From the NCBI RefSeq assembly GCF_029814825.1, contig NZ_CP122379.1, positions 1,736,001 to 1,800,000 of the forward strand: DNA of 64,000 nt, written 5' to 3'. Under the pieces are notes generated by a model. The model was not told the DNA's origin, searched no databases, and was given only the letters and a program-made list of their open reading frames with translations. Shown in pieces: positions 27,357 through 35,491 of the stretch (positions are counted from its first letter, which is position 1; the number at the start of each line of letters is the position of its first letter). Made by a program: the position numbers and the translations under genes. Source of the stretch: Aequorivita marisscotiae. GTDB lineage: Bacteria > Bacteroidota > Bacteroidia > Flavobacteriales > Flavobacteriaceae.

Positions 27357-28130
27357 TTAGCTCAAATCCTTCTTAAGAATTTTTGAAAGTTCTTCGAGGT
27401 TTTCATAAAGAACAAAATCGCCGTCTTTTAAATATGAAATCTGACCATTTTCTTCCGAAACCACTAGGCATACAGCATCGGTTTTTTCAGTAATACCAAC
27501 GGCCGCGCGGTGCCGAAGCCCAAAGCGCAACGGAATTTTTCTGTCGTTAGAAACTGGTAAAATAACCCTTGTGGCTGTAATTCTGTTTTCTTCAATGATC
27601 ATAGCGCCGTCGTGCAACGGACTATTTTTAAAAAATATACTTTCAATAATAGGTTGATTGACTTCCAGATTCATTTCGTCTCCGGAATTTTTTACAAATT
27701 CCAGACTGTTGTTTCGCTGCAGAACAATTAATGCACCGGTGTTTGTACTAGACATTTTTTTACAGGCAGCGATAATTCCGGCCACGTTAATTTTAAGTGA
27801 GCTATCGCTACTGGAAAATTTAAATTGTTTTAATATACGGCGTCGTGCGTTAAAATTTGTAGAACCCAACATCAACAAAAACTTTCTAATTTCGGGTTGA
27901 AAAACTACAACCAAAGCGAACATTCCAACACCCAAAAAGCCTCCCAGAATCTTGCTTAATAGTTGCATTTCCAAGAGTTCGGTAAAAACATAAATTGCGT
28001 AAACAATAATAATACCCACCAAAATATTAATGGCCACCGTACCTTTTACCAAATTATAGAGGTAATACAGCAGGAATGCTACCAGCACAATATCTACAAT
28101 ATCTATAATTCGAATGTCGAGAAAATCCAA
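27357..28130 (-). CDS. cdaA: Diadenylate cyclase (c-di-AMP synthase), CdaA type
   Basis: Condenses two ATP to cyclic di-AMP. The 257-aa product has three N-terminal membrane helices (about 10-30, 33-50 and 60-78). The DisA_N catalytic domain has DGA at 174-176 (SPLHDGAMII) and RHR at 206-208 (FGLRHRAAVG). It lies 50 bp after folP on the same strand, the usual flavobacterial pairing. No CdaR regulator is adjacent. Confidence 0.96.
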   Translation of the reverse strand: MDFLDIRIIDIVDIVLVAFLLYYLYNLVKGTVAINILVGIIIVYAIYVFTELLEMQLLSKILGGFLGVGMFALVVVFQPEIRKFLLMLGSTNFNARRRILKQFKFSSSDSSLKINVAGIIAACKKMSSTNTGALIVLQRNNSLEFVKNSGDEMNLEVNQPIIESIFFKNSPLHDGAMIIEENRITATRVILPVSNDRKIPLRFGLRHRAAVGITEKTDAVCLVVSEENGQISYLKDGDFVLYENLEELSKILKKDLS

Positions 28131-28180
28131 GTGGGTGCGTTTTTTTGTAAAAGTACTTTAAAAATTTTAATGGATTGCGT

Positions 28181-29008
28181 TCAAGATTTTAGGTTTTGAA
28201 ACAATTTTACACATTCAACCGCTTCCTTTACGTCATGAACTCGCAAAATAGATGCGCCCTTTAAAAGTGCCACTGTGTTTAGTACAGTTGTTCCGTTTAA
28301 GGCATTTTCGACATTGGTTTCTAGCGTTTTATAAATCATTGATTTTCGTGAAATACCCGCTAAAACTGGAATTCCCAAGTTTTGAAAAAGTTCAAGATTA
28401 TTCAAAACTTGAAAACTTTGTTGGCGTGTTTTTGCGAATCCAAAACCTGGATCGGCAATAATATCGTGGATACCCTCGGCGCGGGCTCGGGCTATTTTTT
28501 CGGATAAATGTTTTAATACTTCAAGTGTTACGTTGTTATAATCGGTTCGTTGTGCCATTGTTTTTGGGGTGCCGCGCATATGCATTAAAATATAGGGTAC
28601 TTTCAATTTTGCAACTGTTTTGTACATTTTGGCATCTAAAGTTCCACCAGAAACATCGTTTACAATTGCAGCACCTGCCTCAACCGCTTTTATGGCAACC
28701 GCGCTTCGGAAAGTATCTACCGATAGCAGCGCATTGGGAAGGTTTTTCAAAATTATTTTTATGGCTTTTACAACGCGTTTAATTTCGTCGCTTTCCGAAA
28801 TTTCGTCTGCTCCCGGCCGTGTGCTATACCCTCCGATATCTAAAAACGTAGCGTCTTCAGCCTGCATTTGTTCGGCTTGCTTTAAAATTTCATCTTCGGT
28901 AAACGATTTTCCACCGTCGTAAAATGAATCGGGCGTAACGTTTATTATTCCCATTACTTTGGGAACTGAAAAATCGATGAGCGTGCCGTGGCAATTAATT
29001 GTGTGCAA
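28181..29008 (-). CDS. folP: Dihydropteroate synthase
   Basis: Joins p-aminobenzoate to 6-hydroxymethyl-dihydropterin pyrophosphate in folate synthesis; the target of sulfonamides. Conserved motifs are MGIINVTPDSFYDGG, DIGGYSTRPGA, NDVSGG and DPGFGFAKT. The open frame extends to 29158, but the added 50 residues look noncoding. The TTG at 29008 gives MHTINCHGTLIDFSVPKVMG and 275 aa, the normal length. Upstream of cdaA in an operon and divergent from the DUF1599 gene. Confidence 0.95.
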   Translation of the reverse strand: MHTINCHGTLIDFSVPKVMGIINVTPDSFYDGGKSFTEDEILKQAEQMQAEDATFLDIGGYSTRPGADEISESDEIKRVVKAIKIILKNLPNALLSVDTFRSAVAIKAVEAGAAIVNDVSGGTLDAKMYKTVAKLKVPYILMHMRGTPKTMAQRTDYNNVTLEVLKHLSEKIARARAEGIHDIIADPGFGFAKTRQQSFQVLNNLELFQNLGIPVLAGISRKSMIYKTLETNVENALNGTTVLNTVALLKGASILRVHDVKEAVECVKLFQNLKS

Positions 29009-29142
29009 CTTTTTTAAACTTTTTTCGCTTTTAAAATTCAAAAACTTTTGGTTAATCTGCCCATTGGCGAATAACTTTAAGCATTCAACTTTGAACTTTG
29101 AACTATTTAAGCGAAATTTACGCAAAATCTTACAATTCACGG

Positions 29143-29715
29143 ATGGCCGATACTTCAAATCAATACAATGACCAGATAGAAAAATGCAGACAGTTGTTTA
29201 TCAGCAAAATGCACGATTACGGAAGCGCGTGGCGAATACTTCGGCTTCCGTCGTTAACCGATCAAATTTTTATAAAAGCGCAACGCATTCGCGGATTGCA
29301 ACAAAATGCAGAGCGAAAGATAGCAGAGGATGAAACCAGCGAATTTATAGGAATTGTGAATTATTCGGTGATGGCTTTAATTCAAATTGAAAAAGGAGTA
29401 GTAGCGCAACCGGATTTATCTTTGGAAGAAGCAACCCAACTCTATGACGAGCATGTTGCAAGGACCAAACAATTAATGATGGATAAAAACCACGATTATG
29501 GCGAAGCTTGGCGCGATATGCGGGTGAGTTCGCTAACAGATTTAATTCTTCAGAAATTACTTCGTGTAAAACAAATTGAAAACAATAAAGGAAAAACGTT
29601 GGTTTCTGAAGGAATTGATGCCAATTATCAGGATATGGTAAATTACGCCATTTTTGCATTAATACATTTAGATGAAAGTAAGGAAGGTGGGAGTAAAGGA
29701 AATAAAAGTGAGTAA
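29143..29715 (+). CDS. DUF1599 protein, two tandem copies of one domain
   Basis: A 190-aa soluble protein made of two related halves, about residues 13-78 and 106-175. They share K/H-HDYG-xAW-R...SLTD-I..K..R. The DUF1599 (nucleotide-modification-associated) family is known from phage and bacterial genomes; the role of the chromosomal version is unproven. ATG 29143 (MADTSNQYND) is preferred over 29098 because the intervening codons encode low-quality sequence. First gene of the run leading to clpS. Confidence 0.88.
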   Translation: MADTSNQYNDQIEKCRQLFISKMHDYGSAWRILRLPSLTDQIFIKAQRIRGLQQNAERKIAEDETSEFIGIVNYSVMALIQIEKGVVAQPDLSLEEATQLYDEHVARTKQLMMDKNHDYGEAWRDMRVSSLTDLILQKLLRVKQIENNKGKTLVSEGIDANYQDMVNYAIFALIHLDESKEGGSKGNKSE

Positions 29716-29743
29716 ACACAGAAAAGATTAAAAGCAATATAGA

Positions 29744-31459
29744 ATGAAAATATTAGTAGGAATATCACGAGTAATTGTTGGGGTACTTTTTATAATAAGC
29801 GGTTTAATAAAATTGAATGATCCCGTTGGGTTTTCATTTAAGTTGAAGGATTATTTCGCACCCGAAGTTTTAGATCTCGGTTTTTTAGTTCCCTATGCAT
29901 TATTGATAGCCATTTTCTTAGTGATTTTTGAAGTCTTGGTTGGCGTTGCTTTGTTATTAGGCTATCTAAAAAAGGCAACACTTTGGGCTTTAATGTTGAT
30001 GATTGTATTTTTTACATTTCTAACTTTTTATTCGGCTTATTTTAACAAGGTTACAGATTGTGGCTGCTTTGGCGATGCCATTAAACTTACTCCGTGGGAG
30101 TCATTCACCAAAGATGTAGTTTTACTTGTTTTAATTGTAATTCTATTTGTAGGTAGAAAGTATATTCAGCCATTTTTTACACGCGAAACTCGAAGCATTT
30201 TAATATTTATAGCCTTTATTGGGTGTTTGGGAGTTACCTATTATGTATTGCTTCACCTGCCTATAATTGATTTTCGTCCCTATAAAATAGGCGCAAATAT
30301 TAAAGAAGGAATGACTGTGCCCGAGAATGCCCCGGGGCCTATTTATGAATACCAATGGAAATTTAACAGTAATGGCGAGGAAATAGTTATTACAACAAAT
30401 GGCGAATATCCTCAAGTTGACGGAGAGCTTATTAGCACCGAAACCGAAATGATCCAAGAAGGGTACACCCCGCCCATTCACGATTTTACGATGGAACGCG
30501 ACGGCGAGGATTATACCGAACAATTTTTAGCAGAGGAAAATTTAGTTGTAATTGTTGCCTACAGCCTTGGAAATACTGAAAAAGACGGGTATATTCCCAT
30601 AAAGGAAATAACCGATAGAGCTTTAAAGAACGGATATAATGTAATTGGTCTTTCGGCTTCTTCGCAGGAAATGACCGAAGCATTAGTTGCAGATTACAAA
30701 CTTAATTTTAAGTTTTATTTCTGCGATGAAACTACGCTAAAAACCATCGTCCGCAGCAATCCGGGAATATTGGAGTTGGATAACGGAACAATAAAACAAA
30801 AACTGCACTGGAACGACGCTCAAAAAATACAGCTACCTGTGGTTGAAAATGCAAAACCTAAGTTAGATCTTTCACTAAAACAACGATTGGACAGCATTTC
30901 GGTACTCGATCAAAAATACCGCAATTTAATGCAGGCTCGCTCCTTGGAAGAGCGCAAAACCTTGGGCGAAAAAATGGGTTTATCAGAAGCTGAATACAGT
31001 GGTGATTTGGCAAAAATGCAAAGTGTACTGGACAGCGTTAACATGATTTTTGTTGAAAAGTATTTTATTGAAAAAGGCTACCCCGGAAAATCTGTAGTTG
31101 GTGAAGAATCGAGTCTTGTAGCTTGGCATGTTTTACAACACAACCCAGATAAAATTCCTCTTTATCTTCCTTTGGTAAAGAAAGCAGCTGCCGAAGGTGA
31201 AATCCCAAAAACTTCCGCTGCAATGATGGAAGACCGTTATTTAATGATGGAAGGAAAGCCGCAAATATATGGTACCCAAGGCATGAGTTATGATGACGCC
31301 CGAGGCTCGTTTATTTGGCCAATAGCCGATGCTGAAACTGTAAACGAAAGACGTAAAAATGCTGGTTTTGAAGAACCTATTGAAGTATATGCCAAAATAC
31401 TTTTTGGAGAGGATTTTATTTATGAGCCGCGTACAATGGAACAAATAAACCAGCAATAA
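29744..31459 (+). CDS. DoxX membrane protein fused to thioredoxin-like and DUF6624 domains
   Basis: A 571-aa protein with three parts. Residues 1-145 are a four-helix DoxX-type membrane domain. After a periplasmic linker, about 235-375 resemble a thioredoxin/AhpC fold without a CxxC motif (NLVVIVAYSLG, GYNVIGLSASS). About 375-571 resemble DUF6624, with LDQKYR, GKSVVGEESSLVAWHVLQHNPDK and EDRYLMMEGKPQIYGTQG. The first two parts match the Bacteroidota BT_3928-type proteins, and the C-terminal addition is unusual. The next gene starts at the base after the stop. Confidence 0.85.
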   Translation: MKILVGISRVIVGVLFIISGLIKLNDPVGFSFKLKDYFAPEVLDLGFLVPYALLIAIFLVIFEVLVGVALLLGYLKKATLWALMLMIVFFTFLTFYSAYFNKVTDCGCFGDAIKLTPWESFTKDVVLLVLIVILFVGRKYIQPFFTRETRSILIFIAFIGCLGVTYYVLLHLPIIDFRPYKIGANIKEGMTVPENAPGPIYEYQWKFNSNGEEIVITTNGEYPQVDGELISTETEMIQEGYTPPIHDFTMERDGEDYTEQFLAEENLVVIVAYSLGNTEKDGYIPIKEITDRALKNGYNVIGLSASSQEMTEALVADYKLNFKFYFCDETTLKTIVRSNPGILELDNGTIKQKLHWNDAQKIQLPVVENAKPKLDLSLKQRLDSISVLDQKYRNLMQARSLEERKTLGEKMGLSEAEYSGDLAKMQSVLDSVNMIFVEKYFIEKGYPGKSVVGEESSLVAWHVLQHNPDKIPLYLPLVKKAAAEGEIPKTSAAMMEDRYLMMEGKPQIYGTQGMSYDDARGSFIWPIADAETVNERRKNAGFEEPIEVYAKILFGEDFIYEPRTMEQINQQ

Positions 31460-32536
31460 GTGGTAGGTTACGTACTTCAAAAATTGGGTTATGCATTGCT
31501 TACATTGTTTGGAGTTATAACCGTAATTTTCTTTTTGTTTACAATCTTACCGGGCGATCCAGCACGAATGATGTTAGGCCAAAATGAAACTGCCGAACAG
31601 CTTGCCGTCGTAAAAAAGAAATATGGTTTTGACCAGCCCGTTTCAATACAATACGTTCGATATTTAAACGACTTGTCGCTTCTGTCATTTCACAGTAAAA
31701 ACCCATCAGATTACACTTTCCTTGCCGAGGGTAAATACAATGCAACACTTTTATTTTCGGTTGGCAATACCAACGTTGTTATAAAAACGCCCTACCTACG
31801 CGAATCCTTTCAAAAGAATGGAAAAGAAGTAAGTGCCGTAATAGCCGAAACACTACCTAACACTTTTATTCTTGCCGTATCTGCAATTGTTATTGCAATG
31901 ATCGTAGGTGTTTTGCTCGGAATAATCTCGGTGCTATTTAAAGATGGATTTATCGATAAGGCAATTCAATTATTGAGTACTTTAGGAATGAGCGTACCTT
32001 CATTTTTTAGTGCAATTATCTTTGCTTGGGTTTTTGGTTTTTTACTTCACCAATACACCCATTTAAATATGACCGGAAGTCTGTATGCCGTAGACGATTT
32101 TGGCAACGGAAAATACATTCAATGGAAAAACCTAATCCTTCCCGCAGTTGTTTTGGGAATTCGTCCATTGGCCGTTGTAAGCCAGTTAATGCGTAATTCC
32201 CTTCTCGAAGTTTTAAATCAAGATTATATTCGTACGGCAAAGGCAAAAGGGCTTCCTTTTTACCAGATTATAAAGAAACACGCGCTAAAAAATTCATTGA
32301 ACCCAGTGGTTACTGCAATTTCCGGATGGTTTGCGAGTATGCTTGCGGGGGCCGTTTTTGTAGAATACATTTTTGGTTGGAATGGTCTGGGGAAAGAAAT
32401 TGTAAACGCCCTAAATACATTGGATTTACCCGTTATTATGGGGGCTGTAATTGTTATAGCCACTTTGTTTATTGTAATTAATATTTTTGTAGATATAATT
32501 TATGGCTGGTTAGACCCGAAAATAAGTCGTCAGTAA
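31460..32536 (+). CDS. DppB-type ABC transporter permease, orphan
   Basis: A 358-aa inner-membrane permease of the oligopeptide/nickel DppB family. It has an N-terminal helix, the FTILPGDPARMMLGQ motif, a large periplasmic insert, and five further helices. The EAA-like loop (VLNQDYIRTAKAKGL) contacts an ATPase. No DppC, ATPase or binding-protein gene is nearby. The GTG start immediately follows the preceding stop codon. Its transport role cannot be inferred; homologues sit in this place in other flavobacteria. Confidence 0.9.
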   Translation: MVGYVLQKLGYALLTLFGVITVIFFLFTILPGDPARMMLGQNETAEQLAVVKKKYGFDQPVSIQYVRYLNDLSLLSFHSKNPSDYTFLAEGKYNATLLFSVGNTNVVIKTPYLRESFQKNGKEVSAVIAETLPNTFILAVSAIVIAMIVGVLLGIISVLFKDGFIDKAIQLLSTLGMSVPSFFSAIIFAWVFGFLLHQYTHLNMTGSLYAVDDFGNGKYIQWKNLILPAVVLGIRPLAVVSQLMRNSLLEVLNQDYIRTAKAKGLPFYQIIKKHALKNSLNPVVTAISGWFASMLAGAVFVEYIFGWNGLGKEIVNALNTLDLPVIMGAVIVIATLFIVINIFVDIIYGWLDPKISRQ

Positions 32537-32585
32537 TAATTTTTGCAAAATGCAAATTTCGCATATGTATTAAAAAACACTATTT

Positions 32586-33065
32586 ATGAGAACGCTATTT
32601 TTACTGTTGGTTTTTTTTAATTTCGCTCAGGCACAACAAAAATATTTTTCGGAAGCAGCTTTAAATGAGGTGTTTCTATCGGAAGATGAAACTGAAATTC
32701 GCTTTTCAGAAATACTTCAACAATACAAAGGAAAAACCGTATTAATAGATGTTTGGGCCAGTTGGTGCAAAGATTGTATTGAGGGAATGCCAATGGTACA
32801 GCAACTTCAAAAGGATCATCCAGAGGTTGTATTTTTGTTTCTGTCATTGGATAAGGAAATTGATAGTTGGAAAAATGGAATTGAAAAATACGGCGTGGTG
32901 GGCGAAAATTATTTTATACCCGCAGGTTGGAAAGGCGCTTTTTGTTCGTCTATAGATTTAGACTGGATTCCCAGATATATGGTGATAAATACCGAAGGCG
33001 AAATAAGCCTTTACAAAGCCATTAAAGCCAATGATGAAAATTTATTAATTAAATTGAAAAACTAA
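32586..33065 (+). CDS. Exported TlpA-like thioredoxin
   Basis: A 159-aa periplasmic thiol-disulfide protein. Signal peptide residues 1-17 (ending AQAQ), then a TlpA/ResA-type thioredoxin fold with WCKDC, the redox cysteines at 61 and 64. DWIPRYMVINTEGEI carries the cis-Pro region. It probably reduces or resolves disulfides in exported proteins. Fifth-last gene of the run to clpS; cotranscription with the DoxX fusion suggests a shared redox or envelope role, which is inference. Confidence 0.9.
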   Translation: MRTLFLLLVFFNFAQAQQKYFSEAALNEVFLSEDETEIRFSEILQQYKGKTVLIDVWASWCKDCIEGMPMVQQLQKDHPEVVFLFLSLDKEIDSWKNGIEKYGVVGENYFIPAGWKGAFCSSIDLDWIPRYMVINTEGEISLYKAIKANDENLLIKLKN

Positions 33066-33099
33066 TTTTAAAAACATACCCGTTTATTCGGGCCGGATT

Positions 33100-33849
33100 A
33101 TGAGAAAAAAAATAGTAGCTGGAAACTGGAAAATGAATAATGATTTAGCAGAAACGGAAATGTTTTTAGTTGAGTTAAAAAAACAAGTATTTCCAGAAAA
33201 TGTAACAATAATGATAGCGCCGCCTTTTACAAGTTTAAACCACGCGTTTAACTCATTGCGCGAGCACCCTGTAACCATAGCTTCACAAAATATGCACCAA
33301 AGTAATGAAGGAGCCTTTACGGGCGAAATTTCTGCCAAGATGCTAAAAAGCATAGGAGCAAATATCGTTATTTTAGGGCATAGTGAGCGACGTGCTTATT
33401 TTATGGAAGACAATGCAACCCTTGCCGAAAAGGTAAATACGGCACTAGAAAATGAAATGACAATAATTTTCTGTATTGGTGAAGAATTGGAAGACCGAAA
33501 GAACGACACACATTTTGAAATTATTAAAACACAACTTTCCGAAGGACTTTTTCATACGTCAAATAAGGCGTGGGAATCTATAATAATTGCTTATGAACCT
33601 GTTTGGGCAATTGGTACCGGCGAAACTGCCAGCCCGGAGCAGACGCAGGAGATGCACCACTTTATAAGAAAAACCATTGCCGAAAACTATTCAGAAGAAA
33701 TTGCCGATGGGGTTTCAATTTTATATGGAGGAAGCGTTAAACCCGACAATGCAACTGAAATTTTTAAACAACCCGACGTGGATGGAGGTCTTATTGGCGG
33801 TGCTTCGCTAAAGGTTGCAAGTTTTATGGAAATTGTAAATGCTTTTTAA
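33100..33849 (+). CDS. tpiA: Triosephosphate isomerase
   Basis: Interconverts dihydroxyacetone phosphate and glyceraldehyde 3-phosphate. The 249-aa TIM barrel is complete: GNWKMN with the catalytic Lys, ILGHSERR with His, AYEPVWAIGTG with the catalytic Glu and loop 6, and LYGGSVKPDN for phosphate binding. Cytosolic, 34 bp after the TlpA-like gene. Confidence 0.98.
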   Translation: MRKKIVAGNWKMNNDLAETEMFLVELKKQVFPENVTIMIAPPFTSLNHAFNSLREHPVTIASQNMHQSNEGAFTGEISAKMLKSIGANIVILGHSERRAYFMEDNATLAEKVNTALENEMTIIFCIGEELEDRKNDTHFEIIKTQLSEGLFHTSNKAWESIIIAYEPVWAIGTGETASPEQTQEMHHFIRKTIAENYSEEIADGVSILYGGSVKPDNATEIFKQPDVDGGLIGGASLKVASFMEIVNAF

Positions 33850-33928
33850 CTAAATATTAATTGCAGATTTTTGTAAATTGCACCTACTGTTTTTGAGCTT
33901 TTAATTTTTTATACGAATTTAAAATACA

Positions 33929-34762
33929 ATGTCTCATACATATATTGAATATATTTTTAAAGTGGAGCCGCTTCAACCCGGCACCGAAATTCTAATTGCC
34001 GAATTAGGTTCCGCAGGTTTTGAAAGTTTTGTAGAAACTGAAGAAGGCGTTAAAGCTTATATCCAATTTGATAAGATGAACTTTGGCGCTTTAGACAAAA
34101 TCCACATCGTCAAGTCGAAAGAATTCAAGATTGAATTTACTTCGTCAGAAATAGCCCCAGTAAACTGGAATTCTGAGTGGGAGAAAAATTTTGATCCTAT
34201 TGAAGTAGACGGTAAATGTATAGTTCGTGCACCATTTCATCCTAAGAAAAATTTTGATTTCGACATTGTAATTGAGCCTAAAATGTCTTTCGGGACGGGG
34301 CATCACGAAACTACTTTTATGATGCTTCAATTTGTTTTGGAAAACAATTTTGAAGATAAAACTGTGTTAGACATGGGCTGCGGAACGGCTGTATTGGCAA
34401 TTTTGGCCGAAATGCGCGGCGCTGCGAAACTAGATGCAATTGATATTGATGAATGGTGTTATGAAAATTCAATTGAAAACATTGAAAGAAACAACTGTAG
34501 TAAAATTTCAGTTTATTTAGGCGATGCAACCTTGCTTTCGGAAAAAAAATACGACGTTATTATCGCCAACATAAACCGAAATATTCTATTGAACGATATG
34601 GAACGTTATAGAAATTGCTTAGACGAAGGCGGAACCCTATATCTAAGCGGATTTTATACTAAAGATTTGCCAATTATAACGGAAACTTGCAATAATCTGG
34701 GTTTTACTTTCGTTGAGAATAAGGAAAAAAATAATTGGGTTGCCGCAAAATTTGTAATTTAG
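33929..34762 (+). CDS. prmA: Ribosomal protein L11 methyltransferase
   Basis: SAM-dependent trimethylation of L11. A 277-aa protein: the N-terminal substrate-recognition domain (1-95) is followed by a Rossmann methyltransferase with KMSFGTGHHETT, the SAM motif VLDMGCGTAVLAILA, and IIANINRNILL in the catalytic loop position. The tpiA-prmA-clpS order is shared with other flavobacteria. Confidence 0.96.
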   Translation: MSHTYIEYIFKVEPLQPGTEILIAELGSAGFESFVETEEGVKAYIQFDKMNFGALDKIHIVKSKEFKIEFTSSEIAPVNWNSEWEKNFDPIEVDGKCIVRAPFHPKKNFDFDIVIEPKMSFGTGHHETTFMMLQFVLENNFEDKTVLDMGCGTAVLAILAEMRGAAKLDAIDIDEWCYENSIENIERNNCSKISVYLGDATLLSEKKYDVIIANINRNILLNDMERYRNCLDEGGTLYLSGFYTKDLPIITETCNNLGFTFVENKEKNNWVAAKFVI

Positions 34763-34815
34763 TAGTTGCGGATTGGTCGAAAATCCGTTTTTAACGAATT
34801 TATAATTAGCACGCT

Positions 34816-35091
34816 TTGAGTACCAGAGAAAAAATACAGGAAGATGTATCGGTTGAAGAAATGGAAGGCAATCTAAATGAAATTGTACTTTACAATGACG
34901 ATGTAAACACCTTTGACCACGTAATAAACAGTTTAATTTTTGCGTGCGAACACACGCCGGAACAAGCCGAACAATGTTCTATAATTGTGCATTATAAAGG
35001 AAAGTGTACGGTTAAGACCGGTGAGTTTAGCGATTTAAAACCGCGCTGCAGTATGCTTTTGGAAGCTGGATTGAGCGCTGAAATTATCTAA
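34816..35091 (+). CDS. clpS: ATP-dependent Clp protease adaptor ClpS
   Basis: A 91-aa N-end-rule adaptor delivering substrates to ClpAP/ClpCP. The hydrophobic-pocket and Clp-binding motif LYNDDVNTFDHVINSL and the later HYKGKCTVKTG segment are characteristic. The TTG start gives MSTREKIQED, matching flavobacterial homologues; the only later ATG would cut into the conserved region. The stop overlaps the end of a convergent small ORF by 4 bp, and its terminator lies inside that ORF. Confidence 0.94.
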   Translation: MSTREKIQEDVSVEEMEGNLNEIVLYNDDVNTFDHVINSLIFACEHTPEQAEQCSIIVHYKGKCTVKTGEFSDLKPRCSMLLEAGLSAEII

Positions 35092-35246
35092 TACCACTCA
35101 AAATATATGGCGGAAAGTACCACCGCTATTATTAAGAGTATTAATACAATAACTATAAAACCTGCTCCAAAGCGGGTTTTTTTATTGTCTTGAAAAATAT
35201 AGTCTTTTTCGGTTTTATTGTCAGAGTCTTTTACTATCTTAGTCAT
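35088..35246 (-). CDS. Putative 52-aa single-pass membrane protein, antisense to the clpS 3' region
   Basis: An ATG-initiated frame on the minus strand encodes 52 aa: a charged N-terminus (MTKIVKDSDNKTEKDY), a basic KKTRFG patch, then a clean hydrophobic helix of about 20 residues (FIVIVLILLIIAVVLSAIYF) and an EWY end. The charge-then-helix layout and the exact 4-bp stop overlap with clpS favour a real small gene. Against it, the clpS terminator hairpin lies inside. Family not recognised. Confidence 0.55.
   Translation of the reverse strand: MTKIVKDSDNKTEKDYIFQDNKKTRFGAGFIVIVLILLIIAVVLSAIYFEWY
35157..35183 (+). terminator. Intrinsic terminator of clpS
   Basis: ACCTGCT (35160-35166) pairs with AGCGGGT (35171-35177), with one G-U and a 4-nt loop. 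Seven T follow. It lies 70 bp after clpS, inside the minus-strand small ORF. Confidence 0.75.
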
Positions 35247-35307
35247 AGGTTGGTTTTAAACAGTCTAAAATAGAAAAAAGGAAATAAAAGATTCTAAATA
35301 TTTCCAT

Positions 35308-35341
35308 AAAAAAACCACGTTTAAAAAACGTGGTTTTTTGG
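35308..35341 (-). terminator. Terminator of tRNA-Arg
   Basis: AACCACGTTT (35313-35322) and AAACGTGGTT (35326-35335) form a perfect 10-bp stem with a 3-nt loop. T runs follow on both strands; placed directly 3' of the minus-strand tRNA. Confidence 0.88.
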
Positions 35342-35344
35342 TCG

Positions 35345-35418
35345 TGACCTTGCCAGGATTCAAACCTGGAACCTCCTGAGCCGTAATCAGGTGCGCTATT
35401 CAGTTGCGCCACAAGGCC
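35345..35418 (-). tRNA. tRNA-Arg (anticodon ACG)
   Basis: On the minus strand a 74-nt cloverleaf can be drawn. The acceptor stem is GGCCTTG/CAAGGTC with one G-U, the D arm contains GCGCAACTGAATAGCGC, and the anticodon stem CCTGA/TCAGG holds the loop TTACGGC (anticodon ACG). The T arm is CCAGG-TTTGAAT-CCTGG, and the discriminator base is A. The CCA end is not encoded. ACG, edited to ICG, reads CGU/CGC/CGA codons. Confidence 0.97.
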
Positions 35419-35443
35419 AAATTAATATTGCTTTAAGCGGGTG

Positions 35444-35451
35444 CAAATATA
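35444..35451 (-). promoter_or_regulatory. -7 promoter box for tRNA-Arg
   Basis: The minus strand reads TATATTTG (perfect), 25 bp before the mature tRNA 5' end. Confidence 0.65.
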
Positions 35452-35491
35452 TTTCTTTTTAAATTGCAAGACAAATTAAAACTTGAAAAAA

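Noticed and set aside
28959..29157. 50-residue N-terminal extension of FolP to 29158
   Set aside because: It includes the AACTTTG repeats and has no similarity to dihydropteroate synthase. The TTG at 29008 gives the normal length.
35092..35183. Hairpin after clpS as evidence against any small gene there
   Set aside because: A terminator alone does not exclude a coding sequence on the other strand. Both were kept, with lowered confidence for the ORF.
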